Positions 12,820 through 24,800 of a DNA stretch of 64,000 bases are shown here, piece by piece (the first letter of the stretch is position 1; each line of letters begins with the position of its first letter). The position numbers were made by a program, and so were the translations under genes. Location of the stretch: positions 5,598,131 to 5,662,130 of the forward strand of contig JAKSZT010054308.1 in assembly GCA_026826555.1 (NCBI GenBank), written 5' to 3'. Under the pieces are notes generated by a model, which ran no database searches, was not told the DNA's origin, and saw only the letters and a program-made list of their open reading frames with translations. The DNA is from Tolypeutes matacus. Its lineage: Eukaryota; Chordata; Mammalia; Cingulata; Chlamyphoridae.

Positions 12820-14080
12820 GAGACTCATTTATTCATTCTATGTTTTTAAGTACCAGGCACTTTTTTAAAGTACTGAGGATGTAGCAATGAGCAAAATGGA
12901 AGAAAAATAGTCCATACCTTCCTGGACATCATAAAGTCCCATGTCAGGGAGAGAGAAAATAAACAAATTAATAAAGTAAAATATGTCACAAATTTTATAT
13001 TAATAATGGGAATCTGGAATGCAGCGGAGCAGTGAGCAATTTTATCAGGAAAGAAATCCCTCCGCAGGTGATAACTGAGAAGTTCTAAAGGAGGTTAGGG
13101 AGCAGGCATCTCAAGGGAAGCTGCATTCCAGGCAGAGGGAAAAGAAGGCACAAAGATCCTGTGTCCCTGGTATTTGAGAAAAAGCCAATATGGATGTGGA
13201 GCAAGGGTAAGAGTAGTGAAAATAAGGTGTGTGTGGGTGGGTGCACAAATCCTGAAAAGCCGCGACGGAGTCATGAGGACTTGGACTTTTACTGTGAAGT
13301 CATAGATAGGTTTTGAGAAGAGGAGATGGTTTGGAGGTGGAAGATCAGAAGCTTAGTTTTGGACATAAGTATGAGATGCCACTTAGACACCCCAGTGGGG
13401 GAAATAAGTATTTTGACAGCTGTGGCAAGGGCAGAGGGAGAGATCTGGGCTGGGCTAGAACATCGACCTAGAGATGGTATTCAGAGCTGCGTGGCTGCAT
13501 CGGTTCACCATGGGGGTGAGTGGAGAGATGGAAGAGGACAGAACCCTGGGACACTCCAACAGGAAGTTGAGGAGGAGCTGGCAAAGGAGACTGGAGAGGC
13601 CAGGGGACTAGGAGGAAAACCAGGAGAGCTGGTGTCCTCCTAGCCCAGTGAAGAAAGTGTTGCTGGGAGGCAACAATTGAAGGTGACAAATGTTGCTGAT
13701 CCATCAAGCAAACGGAACCAATGTTGTTTCTAGCAACTTGGAGGTCCCGCACACATGACAAGAAAAGTCCTGGGGTGAGTTCGTAAGAGAATGGGGAGAA
13801 GAATTGTGTGTACAACTGCTCTTGAGTAGTTTTGTTATCAAGGAGAACAGAGAAATTAGGTAGTAGCTTGATATGAGGTCAAGAGGGGAGAAAATGCAGC
13901 CCATTTGTGTGTGGATGGAAATAATGCAGTTTAAGGAAATAGGGTTGTTTGGTCACTGGAAGAGGAGCCTCTGGGGGGATGTCATAGCTCTCCACATGCT
14001 TAAAGGACTGTCATGTGGAAGAGAATTAAATTCATTTTATGTGACTCTAGAGAGAAGAATGAAGATCAATGGTTAGGAGC
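12820..14080 (-). repeat. Long L2 LINE reaching the reverse-transcriptase region
   Basis: From ttattcattctatgttttta at the 3' end through ctgcattccaggcagaggga and the ttttggacataagtatgaga region to about 14080. The part after 13320 corresponds to the reverse complement of the L2 ORF2 C-terminal region. About 1.25 kb, the longest L2 in the window; the ORF is broken. Confidence 0.6.
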
Positions 14081-14109
14081 TACAAGGAGGAGGATTGTAG
14101 TGCAGCATA

Positions 14110-14435
14110 AAGAAGAATTTCATGCATCCATTTACTTATTCATTCAAGAAATAAATGTTGAATGCCTACTCTGACATTGGCACTGGCCTGGGCACCAGGG
14201 ATAAAGTCATTATTTAGTTCAGCCCCTTCTGGCTGGTAGAGGAGAGCCACCCAGACGAATGTAATACAGTGAACAAAATGCCAACCGGAGCCTCTATCTC
14301 TGACTGAGGAGGGGATGGGATGGGTTATGGGGGTTCAGGGAAAGGGCAGGCTGGGCAAGGGAGACATAAATGTTCACTGAGGATGTCCTGCCTTCTGATA
14401 ACCGAGACGCTATTTGGCCTAAATACATGAGGTTT
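14110..14435 (-). repeat. L2 LINE 3' end
   Basis: tttacttattcattcaagaa, then gcctactctgacattggcac and cagtgaacaaaatgcc. It is cut by the SINE that follows. Confidence 0.5.
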
Positions 14436-14449
14436 AAAAGGGCACTTGA

Positions 14450-14633
14450 GGGAAGCGGCTGTGGCTCAATCAGTGGGGCTCCCGTTTGCCATGTGGGAGG
14501 CCCTGGGTTCGGTTCCCGGGACCTCCTGGTGGGGGCGGGCTCGCCCGCACGGCGTGGTTGGCTGACCCGGCGAGCGCAGGCAGCAAGGGGGGGATAAATG
14601 AATAAATAAATAAATAAATCTTAAAAAAAAAAA
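14450..14633 (+). mobile_element. tRNA-derived SINE (DAS-like) with 14-bp target-site duplication
   Basis: The body begins gggaagcggctgtggctcaa, has the tRNA-like B box ggttcggttcccgg, a GC-rich middle and an (AATA)n/poly(A) tail. The 14-bp duplication aaaagggcacttga flanks it at 14436-14449 and 14634-14647. The consensus resembles xenarthran DAS SINEs as I recall them. Fairly young, since the duplication is perfect. Confidence 0.88.
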
Positions 14634-14719
14634 AAAAGGGCACTTGAACCTCAGTTATCAGGGACATTTTCTGGATGACTAGGCCATGTAGATAGAGCCT
14701 TAATAAAAATGATGTCTGG

Positions 14720-14890
14720 TAGATGGTGGTACTTTGTCATTTACAGAGCACACTTAATACTCCCCACAGTCTGCCAGGATCATTGTGCTATCCCTGTTTA
14801 GAGTTGGGTTAACTGAGGCTCAGAGCAGTGAGCTTTTGCCTAAGTTCACATAATTATTGTAAAGATGGAGCTGGGGGCAGAACCCGTTCA
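14720..14890 (-). repeat. MIR SINE
   Basis: cattgtgctatccctgttta, gttgggttaactgaggctca, gatggagctgggggcagaac. Confidence 0.55.
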
Positions 14891-15379
14891 TGGGACCTGA
14901 GTGTGAGGTACAAGCCCTTCCAGAGCAGCCAAATGCTCAGCCACACTAACTGCAATCCACCCGCTGTCTGCTCTGACACATGCACGAAAAAACTGCTTGG
15001 AGGCCGGGGTTTGGGGTTCTTGTGAAACCTTTCATACCCTGTACCCCTTCTCCTGAATCCTTAGAACTTTTCCCAATCTGCTCTGATTAAGCCAGGCAGT
15101 TTCCTGTTCTCTGCCTGGGACTTTCTCCCCTGCTCTTCCCCTCGGGCCTTGACCCTAAGCCTCTTCCTGAACTTGCTTCATGTTCTCTTACTACGAGAAG
15201 TTCTCTGGAACTCAAGAAGGGCCTAAAACTATGGACTTCCCAAATTCCCGAGCCAGCAGTCCTTGGGTTCCTCTGCTGTTGATGATACCTCAGATATTAA
15301 GGAGAGTTAGATATCCACAACTATAAATAAGAAAGGTAGAAGGAAGGAGAATAATGATAATTAAAACTTACCTAAGCTT

Positions 15380-15414
15380 GGGGAGCCGGGGTAGCGCAGT
15401 GGTTGAGTGCCTGT
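15380..15414 (+). mobile_element. Head-only fragment of a tRNA-derived SINE, 35 bp
   Basis: Only the 5' tRNA-like head is present (gggagccggggtagcgcagt, A-box like). It lies between two 12-bp near-identical flanks: ttacctaagctt at 15368-15379 and ttacctaaactt at 15415-15426. No tail is seen. The head differs from the other SINEs and suggests a second tRNA-SINE subfamily. Confidence 0.6.
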
Positions 15415-15426
15415 TTACCTAAACTT

Positions 15427-15560
15427 ACTACCTGGGAGGAGATGCTATTATTATCTCCATTTTACAAATGAGGAAACTGAGGCACAGAGAAGTAAAGCAG
15501 TTTGTCCTAGATTGAATAGCAGAGCTGGCTACTGAGTCGATGTGTTTAGCCGCTACGCTC
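15427..15560 (-). repeat. MIR SINE
   Basis: ttatctccattttacaaatg, aggaaactgaggcacagaga and a degraded 5' part. Confidence 0.65.
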
Positions 15561-15639
15561 TTCTGCCTCCCTTAAGAGGGAAAGGGAGAAGAGAAACAAA
15601 GACCAGGAAAAGCTTTCAATCACCATGGTTTTTTTTAAT

Positions 15640-16265
15640 TTTTAATTTTTTGAGCCTCCAGTGTGCTGAAGCTATGGTAGAAGAAATAGATCTGGTCCCT
15701 GCCCTCACAGCTACAGAATCACAGAACCTGAAAGTGGGAGGAGACCTTGTCCAAATCGAGACAGAGAGTGAAGTGAAACACTTATGAAGGAAAAGGGGAC
15801 AGATGCCTTTGCACATATACTAAAATAGCATAAAACATACAAGTTCAGCAGTTCAACGCTGGCGCTTAACAACCTCAGTTGAGCACCCGTTACTGTAAAT
15901 CCATGTGCTGGGTGCCGCCTCGGGAGTGAAGCAAAGTTCTTGCTCCCAGCTAGAGGGGGGAAATTACAAGGGTAGGAAATATTATGACATTGACCAGGAG
16001 AGTGCAAAGCATTTAACACATTTGAGAACTAACGAGTAGTCTAATTCAGTAGGAGTAGAGCTTACTTTAAGAGAGAAGTGAAAGATTAGGTGGAGATACC
16101 AAGGGAAGCAGTCAATCAGGAGGGGCTTATCAGGAAAGGCTTCCTGGAAGAGGGGACATTTTGGGTTGCATTTGGGCATATGGAAAATTTGGATTAGCAA
16201 GCGAGGAGGCAGAGATAAGGTATTTGTAGAAGACAATGTGGGAGATGTGAAAAGAGGAGAGAATG
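15640..16265 (-). repeat. L2 LINE fragments
   Basis: L2-like tracts such as gatctggtccctgccctcac and, later, gaaaggcttcctggaagagg. Degraded; boundaries uncertain. Confidence 0.4.
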
Positions 16266-16269
16266 AACT

Positions 16270-17020
16270 TTGGGGTTCAGTTCAAGTCAACAAATGTTCA
16301 TTGAGAGTCTACTAAAGGCCAGACATTTTTGATAAGTATATGGATAAATTAAAAACATAGCTCTTGTCCCCAAGGAACTTGTGGTTTAATGTCCTACAGA
16401 GTTATAGGATATAAGCACTGTGGGAGTTCACAGAAGGGGCCCTGAGCCCAGGCTGCCAGGTTTAAGGAAGTCTCCTGGAACACGAAGCCTTAGCTGGGTG
16501 TTAAAGGCTGAAGAGGAGAGAGCCAAGCCAGGGCAGAGGGGAGCATGCATGCTAGGCAGGAGACTGACATTGGAGGCATCTAGGAGTAGGCAGAATCCTC
16601 TGACAGTCTGGGGTTTCTAGAAGGGAAAGTACACATTGCAGAGAGCAGAAGGTGATGCTGAAGAGGTAAATCACAGCTAGGGTGGGCAGGAACTAACCTA
16701 ATTTGAACTTCATCTGAAATCAGTGGGGAGCCATTGAAAGGCTTTATACTGGGTGATGATATCATTAGATTTGTATTTTAGAAAGATCATTCTGGCAACT
16801 GTGTGGAGAATGGATTTAAGGGGAGCAAACTGGAGGCAGGGGACCTGATTAGGAGATTATTGCTATAATCCAGTAGGGCGACGAGGAAGACCTCAACCAA
16901 GGTAGTAGGAATGGAGAGGAAGGGACAGACTGAGCCCTATTTAAGAGGCCTGGAACGAGCAGAGAGAGAAGGAAGAGGCCAGAATGACTCCTGGTTTAAA
17001 TGAGATTGGGGAGGTGGTAG
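16270..17020 (-). repeat. L2 LINE
   Basis: Reverse-strand L2 from caacaaatgttcattgagag through ggggagccattgaaaggctt and tttagaaagatcattctggc to gccagaatgactcctggttt. These landmarks are the complement of the L2 ORF2 C-terminus and 3' UTR. Confidence 0.65.
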
Positions 17021-18289
17021 GGTCAACAAGCAGAAAGACTATGTAAAAGAGGCCAAGATGCCCAGATCTTAGCAGCCACTGCCCGTTCATGAGCTCGGGA
17101 AGGTCATCAGAGCCCAAGTTCTGCAAGGAGCAACTTCTAAGTTCTGAAGTAGTCTCAAGCAATGGTGAGCAATTTCCGGAAATCCCTGGATAAAGACCAA
17201 GGACTTGGCAGTTTCTCAGAGTCTGGGGGTAGGAGTTGCATGTGTATGAGAAAAGTGGTTGGAGGGAGTATCTAGAACATTTGGTGAGGAACTCATGGGT
17301 TCTAGGGACTACTCCCACTGTTGTCCCAGGCAGCAGCCCCACACTGCAGCCTCCTAGCAAGAACAGAGGCTCAATCCCAATTCTTGTCATCTCAGGTTGT
17401 GCAAGAGATCTGGGAGGTCAGGTAGAGGACTTGGAGGCCAACAGAAATATAGGAGAACATTGCCCTTTCAAGTGATGGGTCTCTTGATCTTGAGAAGGCC
17501 TTTGGGCATTGCAGCACAGCATGTTCAGCATTCGGGACTATGATGGTGACAGGGAGCTGAGCTGGTGGAGATAGCGCTGGATTAGGAGTCCAAAGAGAGC
17601 AGGGTTAGGCTTCTGCCTTTCACGGTCACCTCTCTGGGCCTCAGGGCTTCATCTGTGAGTAACTAGACTGGATTACATCATCTCATGCGGATTTCTTCCA
17701 GCTGTAAAATTCTGTGATTCTGAAAAATGCTGTCAGGTTATCTGCTCTAGGATTAGTCCATTTGCTCCTCCCCCGTCTCACTATCTAGCTCTTTTCTAAA
17801 CTCTGACCTTTTCTGCATTCCTGAAAACGTGGGAGATGGGAAGTCGTCCTTCATGCATCTCCTCCCTCTCTCCTACTTCAGCGTGGACCTTACTGGGGAG
17901 CAGGAACCCCTGCTTACCCTTGCCCGCAGCGAAGCCCCCCGTTCTGATGGTGGAGCCTGGGGAGCGGAGGTCCGGGAGCCGGGGTTTGCTCCCCGTCCTC
18001 CAGGCCCTCTGCAGGGAAGGGGAGGGAGAAGAACCCTGACTCCCTGCTCCTAGTCCAGCTCTCCAAGCACAAATCATAAGCTGTTGTTGTTCTAATTCAT
18101 GGTCACACAACAAATACCTATAGAGGGCAGAGTTGACGTTTGATGGAATAATAACAAGAACAATGGCTAATATTTTAAAATGTGCTTTATTACGTGTGTA
18201 TATCCTTGAATCCTTACAAGTGTCAACACTACCATCAACCACCACATAGTCACAACAAAACCAACACTAGAGTAACTGTTATTGCACTT

Positions 18290-18675
18290 GACTTCTGGAT
18301 ATCTCCTCTTCAGAGGAACACGATGAATGATACCCAGTCTCTTCTCCTTCCCACTCCCCCTTCTCTGTACTCATTGTCCTCTGGCTTGCTTACTCTCTTT
18401 CCTGGGATGGGTGTTAGAGTCATTTTTCCAAACCCACCCTTCAGTGGCTCTCCAAAGTCCATTCCCCTTAGAATGACCTTGGATGGTCAACAGGACACTC
18501 ATCGGTGATCTCTGCCTTCCCACATCCACACCTTCCTTCTCCAGATTCCCGTAAATGCCTTCACCTGCTGCCTGGTTACCTACACTGAAAACAGCCCTCT
18601 ATATTCTCCCAGCCACCAAATCCTATTGATTCTACCTCCTTCATATATTTCCTACTCATCTCCTTTCTCTTTATC
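18290..18675 (+). repeat. L2 LINE, left part (split by a SINE)
   Basis: Forward L2 with ttcagtggctctccaaagtc and gaatgaccttggatgg. It is interrupted at the target site at 18676 and resumes at about 18907. Confidence 0.55.
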
Positions 18676-18692
18676 CACTGTCATAGTTTTAT

Positions 18693-18889
18693 TTTATTTT
18701 ATTTTATTTTATTTTTTTTAAAGATTTTATTTATTTATTCATTTATCCCCCCCTTGCTGCTTGTGCTCGCTGGGTCAGCTAACCACGCCGTGCGGGCGGG
18801 CTTGCCTTCACCAGGAGGCCTCGGGAACCGAACCCGGGGCCTCCCATATGGTAAACGGGAGCCCTACTGATTGAGCCACAGCCGCTTCC
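18693..18889 (-). mobile_element. tRNA-derived SINE (DAS-like), reverse strand, with 17-bp target-site duplication
   Basis: The reverse complement of the 14450 element, with the same tRNA-like head (at its right end) and (TTTTA)n/T-rich tail at its left end. The flanks cactgtcatagttttat (18676-18692) and cactgtcttagttttat (18890-18906) are a 17-bp target duplication with one mismatch. It inserted into an L2. Confidence 0.88.
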
Positions 18890-18906
18890 CACTGTCTTAG
18901 TTTTAT

Positions 18907-19530
18907 GTCCTTCTAATTTCTCTCCAGGGCCACTGCAGCAGCCCCCTGCCTTCATTACTGTACTCATGCTGGCAGAGTGCTCTAAGTTTTCATACACTTC
19001 TCTTAACCACTGTGCTAAAATCCAGACTCCTGACCAGCCCTTGATGATCCAACCCCACCTTACCTCCCCTGCCCCATCTCTGTTTACTTTTTCTTAAACT
19101 CTAGCTCATCAGAACCACTTGGAGGTGCCACAGTCCATAAAACACCCATGCCCTTGAGCCTTCACTCTTGGCTTGTTCTCTGCTTGGAGCAACTCCCCGC
19201 CCCCATCCCAACACTCCCTTTCTCTGCTTGGTGAACACTTTCCATTTGATGTGCTAGCCCTTCTATGAAGCCTTCTTGACCACCAACCCTCCCTCCCAGG
19301 CCAAACCAACACTTTTTTTCCTGTGCCTTGATTATATCCCTTCCATACTTTTATCATTGCACCCATCACCCCATGTTGCATTTATATGTTAAAGTATGTA
19401 CTAGCCTGTAAATTTTCTTGAGAGCAAGAAACATGTAGGGTTCCAAAACCCAGCACAGTGCCTGACACATAGGGGAATAAATAAATGGGCATTAAATGTT
19501 GTGTGGATGAATGAATGAATGAATAATGGC
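18907..19530 (+). repeat. L2 LINE, right part
   Basis: Continues the L2 to its end: agtgcctgacacatagggga then ggatgaatgaatgaatgaat. Confidence 0.6.
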
Positions 19531-19544
19531 ATTGAAGACCTGCC

Positions 19545-20045
19545 ACAATCTGATCCCAGTCTACCTGTCTTGCCTTATCATCCATAAACAATGAACCTAT
19601 GGCCTCTTATAATTACCATGCACATATAGCTTGCAAGTGTATTTAAGGAATTAGCACACATAATCTTCATGACCCTGCCCTTCCACAAATATCCAGTGCC
19701 TCGGCCACACCAGACCATTCCCCAGATACACCCCACACTCCCCTGCCTTTGTCCCCATGTTTCCTTGTGCCCAGAATTCCTTTACTCCCATATCTGCTGG
19801 TCCAAGTCCAGCCATCCTTAAAGGCTTTATTTTGCTCCCTGGGCAGATCCTTCTAGATTCAACCTCTCCTCTTTCTCCACTGCTGAAATGAATCGTTTCT
19901 CTCAGGTTGACCTGAGCCTAAAACTACTTATTATAAATACCTCAAAGGCAAAATTATGCCTTATTAATCTCCTTATCTCTCTAGTGCTCAGCATGAACTC
20001 TGGTTCATAGTAGGTCCTCAACAATTGTTTTCTAATTAGAGTAGA
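19545..20045 (+). repeat. L2 LINE 3' region
   Basis: Second forward L2: cacaatctgatcccagtcta, ttcatagtaggtcctcaaca. Confidence 0.5.
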
Positions 20046-20399
20046 ATTGAACTGAATCAATTGTTTAGGTTTCAAAGTTTTTCCAGTTTATGCTGAACCA
20101 ACAGGTCACAAGAGAATAATAAAAGTGGTAGGAATGGGGGTGGGGATGCCAGAGAGTGAGAATGAGGCCACAGGGGAGACAATGCTAAAACTCAACATAG
20201 AAGCTACAAACTGGCTATCTATGGGAGCATCATTATATCCATTATTTAATTTTTGATTATTCCAAATAGCATGCTGAGTGCTGAGTGAGATGCCAATGGC
20301 CAAGCTGGTGCCAGGAATTCTTCATGATAATCTCTCAAATTGGTTCTCAGAGCCTCCTTCCTGTCCTCAAAGATCTCATACCATCTTGAGAGTTGGGAG

Positions 20400-20950
20400 G
20401 TATCTTACAGCTCTTCCGTACAGTTCACTCATTTTACAGATATAGATACAGAGGCCTAGAGCATGGTGCTGACTCACCCATGGTCTCCCAGGTGGTAAGT
20501 GGCAGAGCTGGACTTCCACCCTGTGCTCCTGATTTCTAGCTGATGTGTTTTTCTACCCTCTCTACTAAAATCTGCCGCCACCAAATTGCCATTAGAATTC
20601 CTCATCTTCTACCTTCCTCAGTTTTGTTCAATTCAACAAATATTCATTTCATTAAGTGAGTATGCTGCAGAGATGCCTGTGTTGGGGGATATTGAAGCAA
20701 TAGAGAGATGGGGAAGACGAAGCTCCTGAACTTGACACATTTACTGCCTAAACTGTGGGTGGAGGTGGGGTGCTGGCGGGGGCACATGGGGGGCCTTACT
20801 TCCATAGAACACTTCACAGAGAATTTTCACACTCATTTCTTTAGGCTTTCTTGCTGACCCCTTTCTTGGGCAGACCACTCTTCCTAGTTTACCAGTGATG
20901 AAACTGAGGCTTGGAGGGATTGAGCTGGCACTTGGTGGAACCTAGGCCCC
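20400..20950 (-). repeat. MIR, L2 and MIR fragments
   Basis: MIR reverse at about 20400-20570 (catggtctcccaggtggtaa), L2 reverse at about 20630-20720 (caattcaacaaatattcatt) and MIR reverse at about 20810-20950 (ccagtgatgaaactgaggct). Confidence 0.5.
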
Positions 20951-21374
20951 AAGTGTTTCCCACTCTTCCCCCTGTCTTCCTGGAAAGAACTAGGAAAGGG
21001 AAGAAGATAGGAACAAGGAAAAGGGGTGAGACCAAACTAAAGAAGGGGAGGGGGCCCTCTGCTGAGCTCCTAGAGCCTGACATTTGCTGTCATCACCAAC
21101 AGCTGTTCGCAGCTCAGCAGCTTCATTCTCCCCAGTCCCCTCTGGCTCTCCTCCACTCCCTTCTGGAAGAAGCACAGCTTAAGTCCTTTGCTTTGGTGGC
21201 TCTAATAGAGCTGGCGGTCCAAGGGAGATAAGCCGACAAGTCTGGGGGCCCTGAATCTGGGGGAATCTTTGTTGAGAAATAAGGAGAGCTCTGCATCAGT
21301 AGACTTGGCTCCCCCAGCCTCGTGGGCAGGAGCAACAGCCCCCTCCCTGTGTCCTGGCCGTCCAAGCACCGTCT

Positions 21375-21670
21375 CGGGAATGCCAACATGCCGTTAATTT
21401 GTGTGCCTTGCAAATACTTTATTGGCATCTCATGGTGTTGAAAGTCATGTAATTATGAGCAGAATTTATATGTCGCCGGGGCTGCCTGGGCACCCTCCCT
21501 GCATCTCTTTCCAGGCACTGCAAATATTGAAGGCTGGCTTAGAAAAGAATCAAACCTACCCGCCTTTATATCCATGCACCCTGTAGATAAGGTTTTAATT
21601 GAAAATTGGTTCATCTGTTCCCTCTGCCTAATTACAAGCCGCCTGTGCTGCCAATGGAGCAGACGGACAG
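21375..21670. promoter_or_regulatory. Candidate conserved noncoding block C
   Basis: Repeat-free, unusually clean stretch with gccgttaatttgtgtgcctt, catgtaattatgagcagaat, ggttttaattgaaaattggt and ctaattacaagccgcc. Many TAATTA-type homeodomain cores in about 300 nt. Inferred as an enhancer candidate. Confidence 0.35.
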
Positions 21671-22604
21671 GAGCCCAGTGCCCTCGAGGAAGGCCTGGGG
21701 CTAGGTCCCAGGGTGGGGATGGCAGAGACTTTGGCAGCTTCTCTTCTTCCTCATCCACCACCTGAAACCTTCTGGCTCCTTACAGATGAACAGGCACTGG
21801 TGTTTGCAGGCAGGACTCTCACTCCTTCACTTGCCTCCTGCCTCCCCACCCCATGGCTGGGGAGTTTCCAGTGAGGACAGGACGCAGCTCACCCATCTGC
21901 TTCCTCTCTTCTGCTGGGGATATGCTCCTCCCACCCTTCTATCCCACCCAGCTGTTTCCTTCAAAACCAGGTGGGCAAAACCTGGGCCCCTGTCTGTCAA
22001 CACCATTCCCTTGTCTGCCTCTGGGCCCACCTGGAGACTACTGACCCTCATCCAGGACTCTCATTCCCGACTCCTCTTTGCACTCCTCCACCTGCTCAGT
22101 GCCCTCCTTTTCCAGGAAACACCTGTGGGTTAGCCCTTCCCTCTCTGTCCCCTGCAGTGGTGGCTTTGGGCCCCATCCATCTGGATCTTCTGTCTGTGTG
22201 TCTCCATCCTGGGAACTTGCCTCTCCCATCAGGCTGGAGTGTCCTCCATTCTCTGTATTTCCTCCAGGCCAGGGCAGAACAAGGTTCTGCACCTAGGAAG
22301 GTGCTCGGCAGTGGACTGGGGGTGAGGGAGTGGGTCACGGGCTCTGTCCACCTTCTGCAGGGGGGCTCCTGAAGGTTGACCCGCTTGAGGAGGGAGCGGC
22401 AAGGATCACGTTGACCGCCCCACTTGGGCTGGGTGGAAGTGTTTGACTCAAGGCCCCTGGCGGAAGAGGGGTACCCACGACTTGCCCCAGCTGGGTGCCC
22501 ACAGCCTCCACCCTTAACCACCCTCTCCTGGCTCCCAGTCACATGTCACTGCTCCTGCGTTTGGCTCCAACAATAATTCCCCTTCTGGAGAGCAGGAAGA
22601 AGAA

Positions 22605-22745
22605 TTCATTTCCCAGCCTCAGCTGGGCGGCTGTGAAATATGATTTCTAAAGTGTTAATAATGCATCACATTTAGATAACACTTTACATCTTCCACAGCA
22701 GCTGGCTGGACAGGGGGGCCGGCAGCCTGGGCCTGGGGCTGTGGG
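22605..22745. promoter_or_regulatory. Candidate conserved noncoding block D
   Basis: Repeat-free: gaaatatgatttctaaagtg, ttaataatgcatcacattta, caccagcagctgg-type E box. Texture-based inference only. Confidence 0.25.
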
Positions 22746-24582
22746 GCTGACTGCCGGATTGCATTTCTGGACTTCTCATCTGGAATGCAGTGCCTCCCCC
22801 TTGGTGCCTTAGTTTCTTTTTCTGAAAAAATGGAGGAAATCATTTGGTTTTGGTCTTCTGCCAGGGTATGGAGGTGCCACCTCCACCCCCTTCTTCCATA
22901 CCTGTATTTTTCCTTCATTTATCTTCTTTTAGAAAGCCACCAGCCTGCTTTCATTCATTCATCAAACCGGAATTAAGAGCCTGTTGTGTGCAGCTTAAGC
23001 TGCCTGTGGGGGCTCTGGGAATGGGTGGAATAAAGGTGTGGCTGAGCCCCCTGCCCCCAGCACTGTAGCCTCCAGTGAAAGGAGCAAAGGGACAATGCCC
23101 TTATCTGTGTTTTATTTTGGGGATGGGGGATTCGGAGGATTCTGCAGTCTGCCAGGAAACCTTCAGGAACCCAGACAGCTCACTTCTGATGCCCTGGAAG
23201 GGAACCCCTGCCTTGTCTTTGGTGTTCTGCTCGGAGCCACTAAGCCCTTTAGGGCCTCTGACCTCCTAAGTCGGGACCTTTCTCAGCGCTCCTATCACAG
23301 CCCCTCTGCCTTTTGCACACATATATGGTAAGTAGTCCCCATTCCTCCATAGAATATTCCTCTGTCCATACCACTGAGCCCTTTCCCATCTATCCCTCCA
23401 AAGGCTTTGGAAACCTTTGTATTCCCAGCCCAAGCCCACAGCCACTGCTTCCAGGAAGCTCTCCTAGAGTGATCTGAGGAAAAAGTTATACTGGGCTACT
23501 TTATAGAAGGCAGCTGTCCTCACACACTGGAATACAGGGGTGCTTCCCTCTTTGCGGAAGTTGTGTCCCTGAAAAGTCTGTAGAATTATATTTTGGTAAG
23601 TAAAATAACATTACTATCTAGGAGACCCAGGCTTCCAGTCATGCCTCTACCACCAGCTGTCTTTATGATGTCTTTGGGCCTCCATGCCTCATCTGAAAAA
23701 CGAGGCAGTTGCGAAGGTGGCCACCAGGGCCTTCCTGTAGCAGCCTTTGATGACACTGCTACTTCGAACAATTCCTTGGTGAATTATTAAGTAAAGAGAA
23801 GAACCCCTTTGATAAGCTTATAATCATCTTGCAGTTGATTCATTTCATAGAGCACCTGGGGGATCTGTTTTTCTGGAGGAGCGGCTTGCCTGTGCTCTGC
23901 AATATCTTCGGTTGTGTCTGCGACCGCAGATCTGGCCCAAAGTGGAAGCTCCCAGAGGGCCAGGCCTGGGGCTCTGTAATTCTGTTTGCACTTTGTCCTG
24001 CACCACCGCCAGCATGCTAACTCAAAGCTGGTGGTGAGGAGCACACTTCCTCTCTGCCCTCAGCCTCTCTGACTCCTCTTACTTCCTAGGAAGACAATTC
24101 CTCACAAAGTTTTCCCACCGGGCTGCGCTGCTGCTGCTGTTCAGCTGACACCATAGCTGACGAGTTATTAAAAATCCTTCATTATTATTCTGTACTGTCT
24201 CCCTCCCTCCTCCCTCCCTGCCCTGCCCCAGGCTTCCAAGGCCCATGGCTGTCACTGAGAAATGCCTGGAGGCCCCTAGCCGAGAGCAGAGGCAGGCCCC
24301 TCTCTCCCTCCGCCTAGTGGCCCCCCGTGGTTAACCGCGGATAATGGCGGCTGGCCAGAGGTGGTGCGTCCCACCTGGGGCTGCGCATTCTAACGCCTGG
24401 GTATCCGATCTGCTTACTGCAGGACTTGGGGAGCTTGTGCAGGTGCTTCAGTGCTCAAAGATCTTTGTGTCAGGAGATGGTTGGAAGACAGAGTGGGGTT
24501 TTCAGTCTCCCAGGGATCCTGGTTAGGGAGACATCGCTGAGCTATGCACGTTCCAGGTGACATCTGGGACCCGATGCTTCAT

Positions 24583-24592
24583 NNNNNNNNNN
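24583..24592. other. Assembly gap (10 N)
   Basis: Ten undetermined bases. The round number suggests a placeholder between contigs, so the true missing length is unknown. Confidence 0.99.
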
Positions 24593-24721
24593 GGGTAAGA
24601 GTCAGAGCTGGGACTGACCAGTGCTCAGGACTGGGCATTGGGGGTGGGCATGAGGTGGGCATGAGGGCTCAGGCTTGAAGCAGTGATTGTTAGGGATGGG
24701 GTAAGGTTTGGTTTATGTTTC

Positions 24722-24800
24722 TATTTATTCAAATAAACATCTTTTGATCACTTGTGTTATACCAGACGCTGGGGATTGAAGATGTCCTTGCCCTCGAGAA
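24722..24800 (-). repeat. L2 LINE 3' end
   Basis: tatttattcaaataaacatc, then gtgttataccagacgctggg. Confidence 0.5.

Noticed and set aside
14450..14520. Possible functional tRNA gene
   Set aside because: Only tRNA-like A and B boxes; it is joined to a SINE body and poly(A) tail and flanked by a target-site duplication.
18693..18720. Independent (TTTTA)n microsatellite
   Set aside because: It is the tail of the reverse-strand SINE, inside its target-site duplication.
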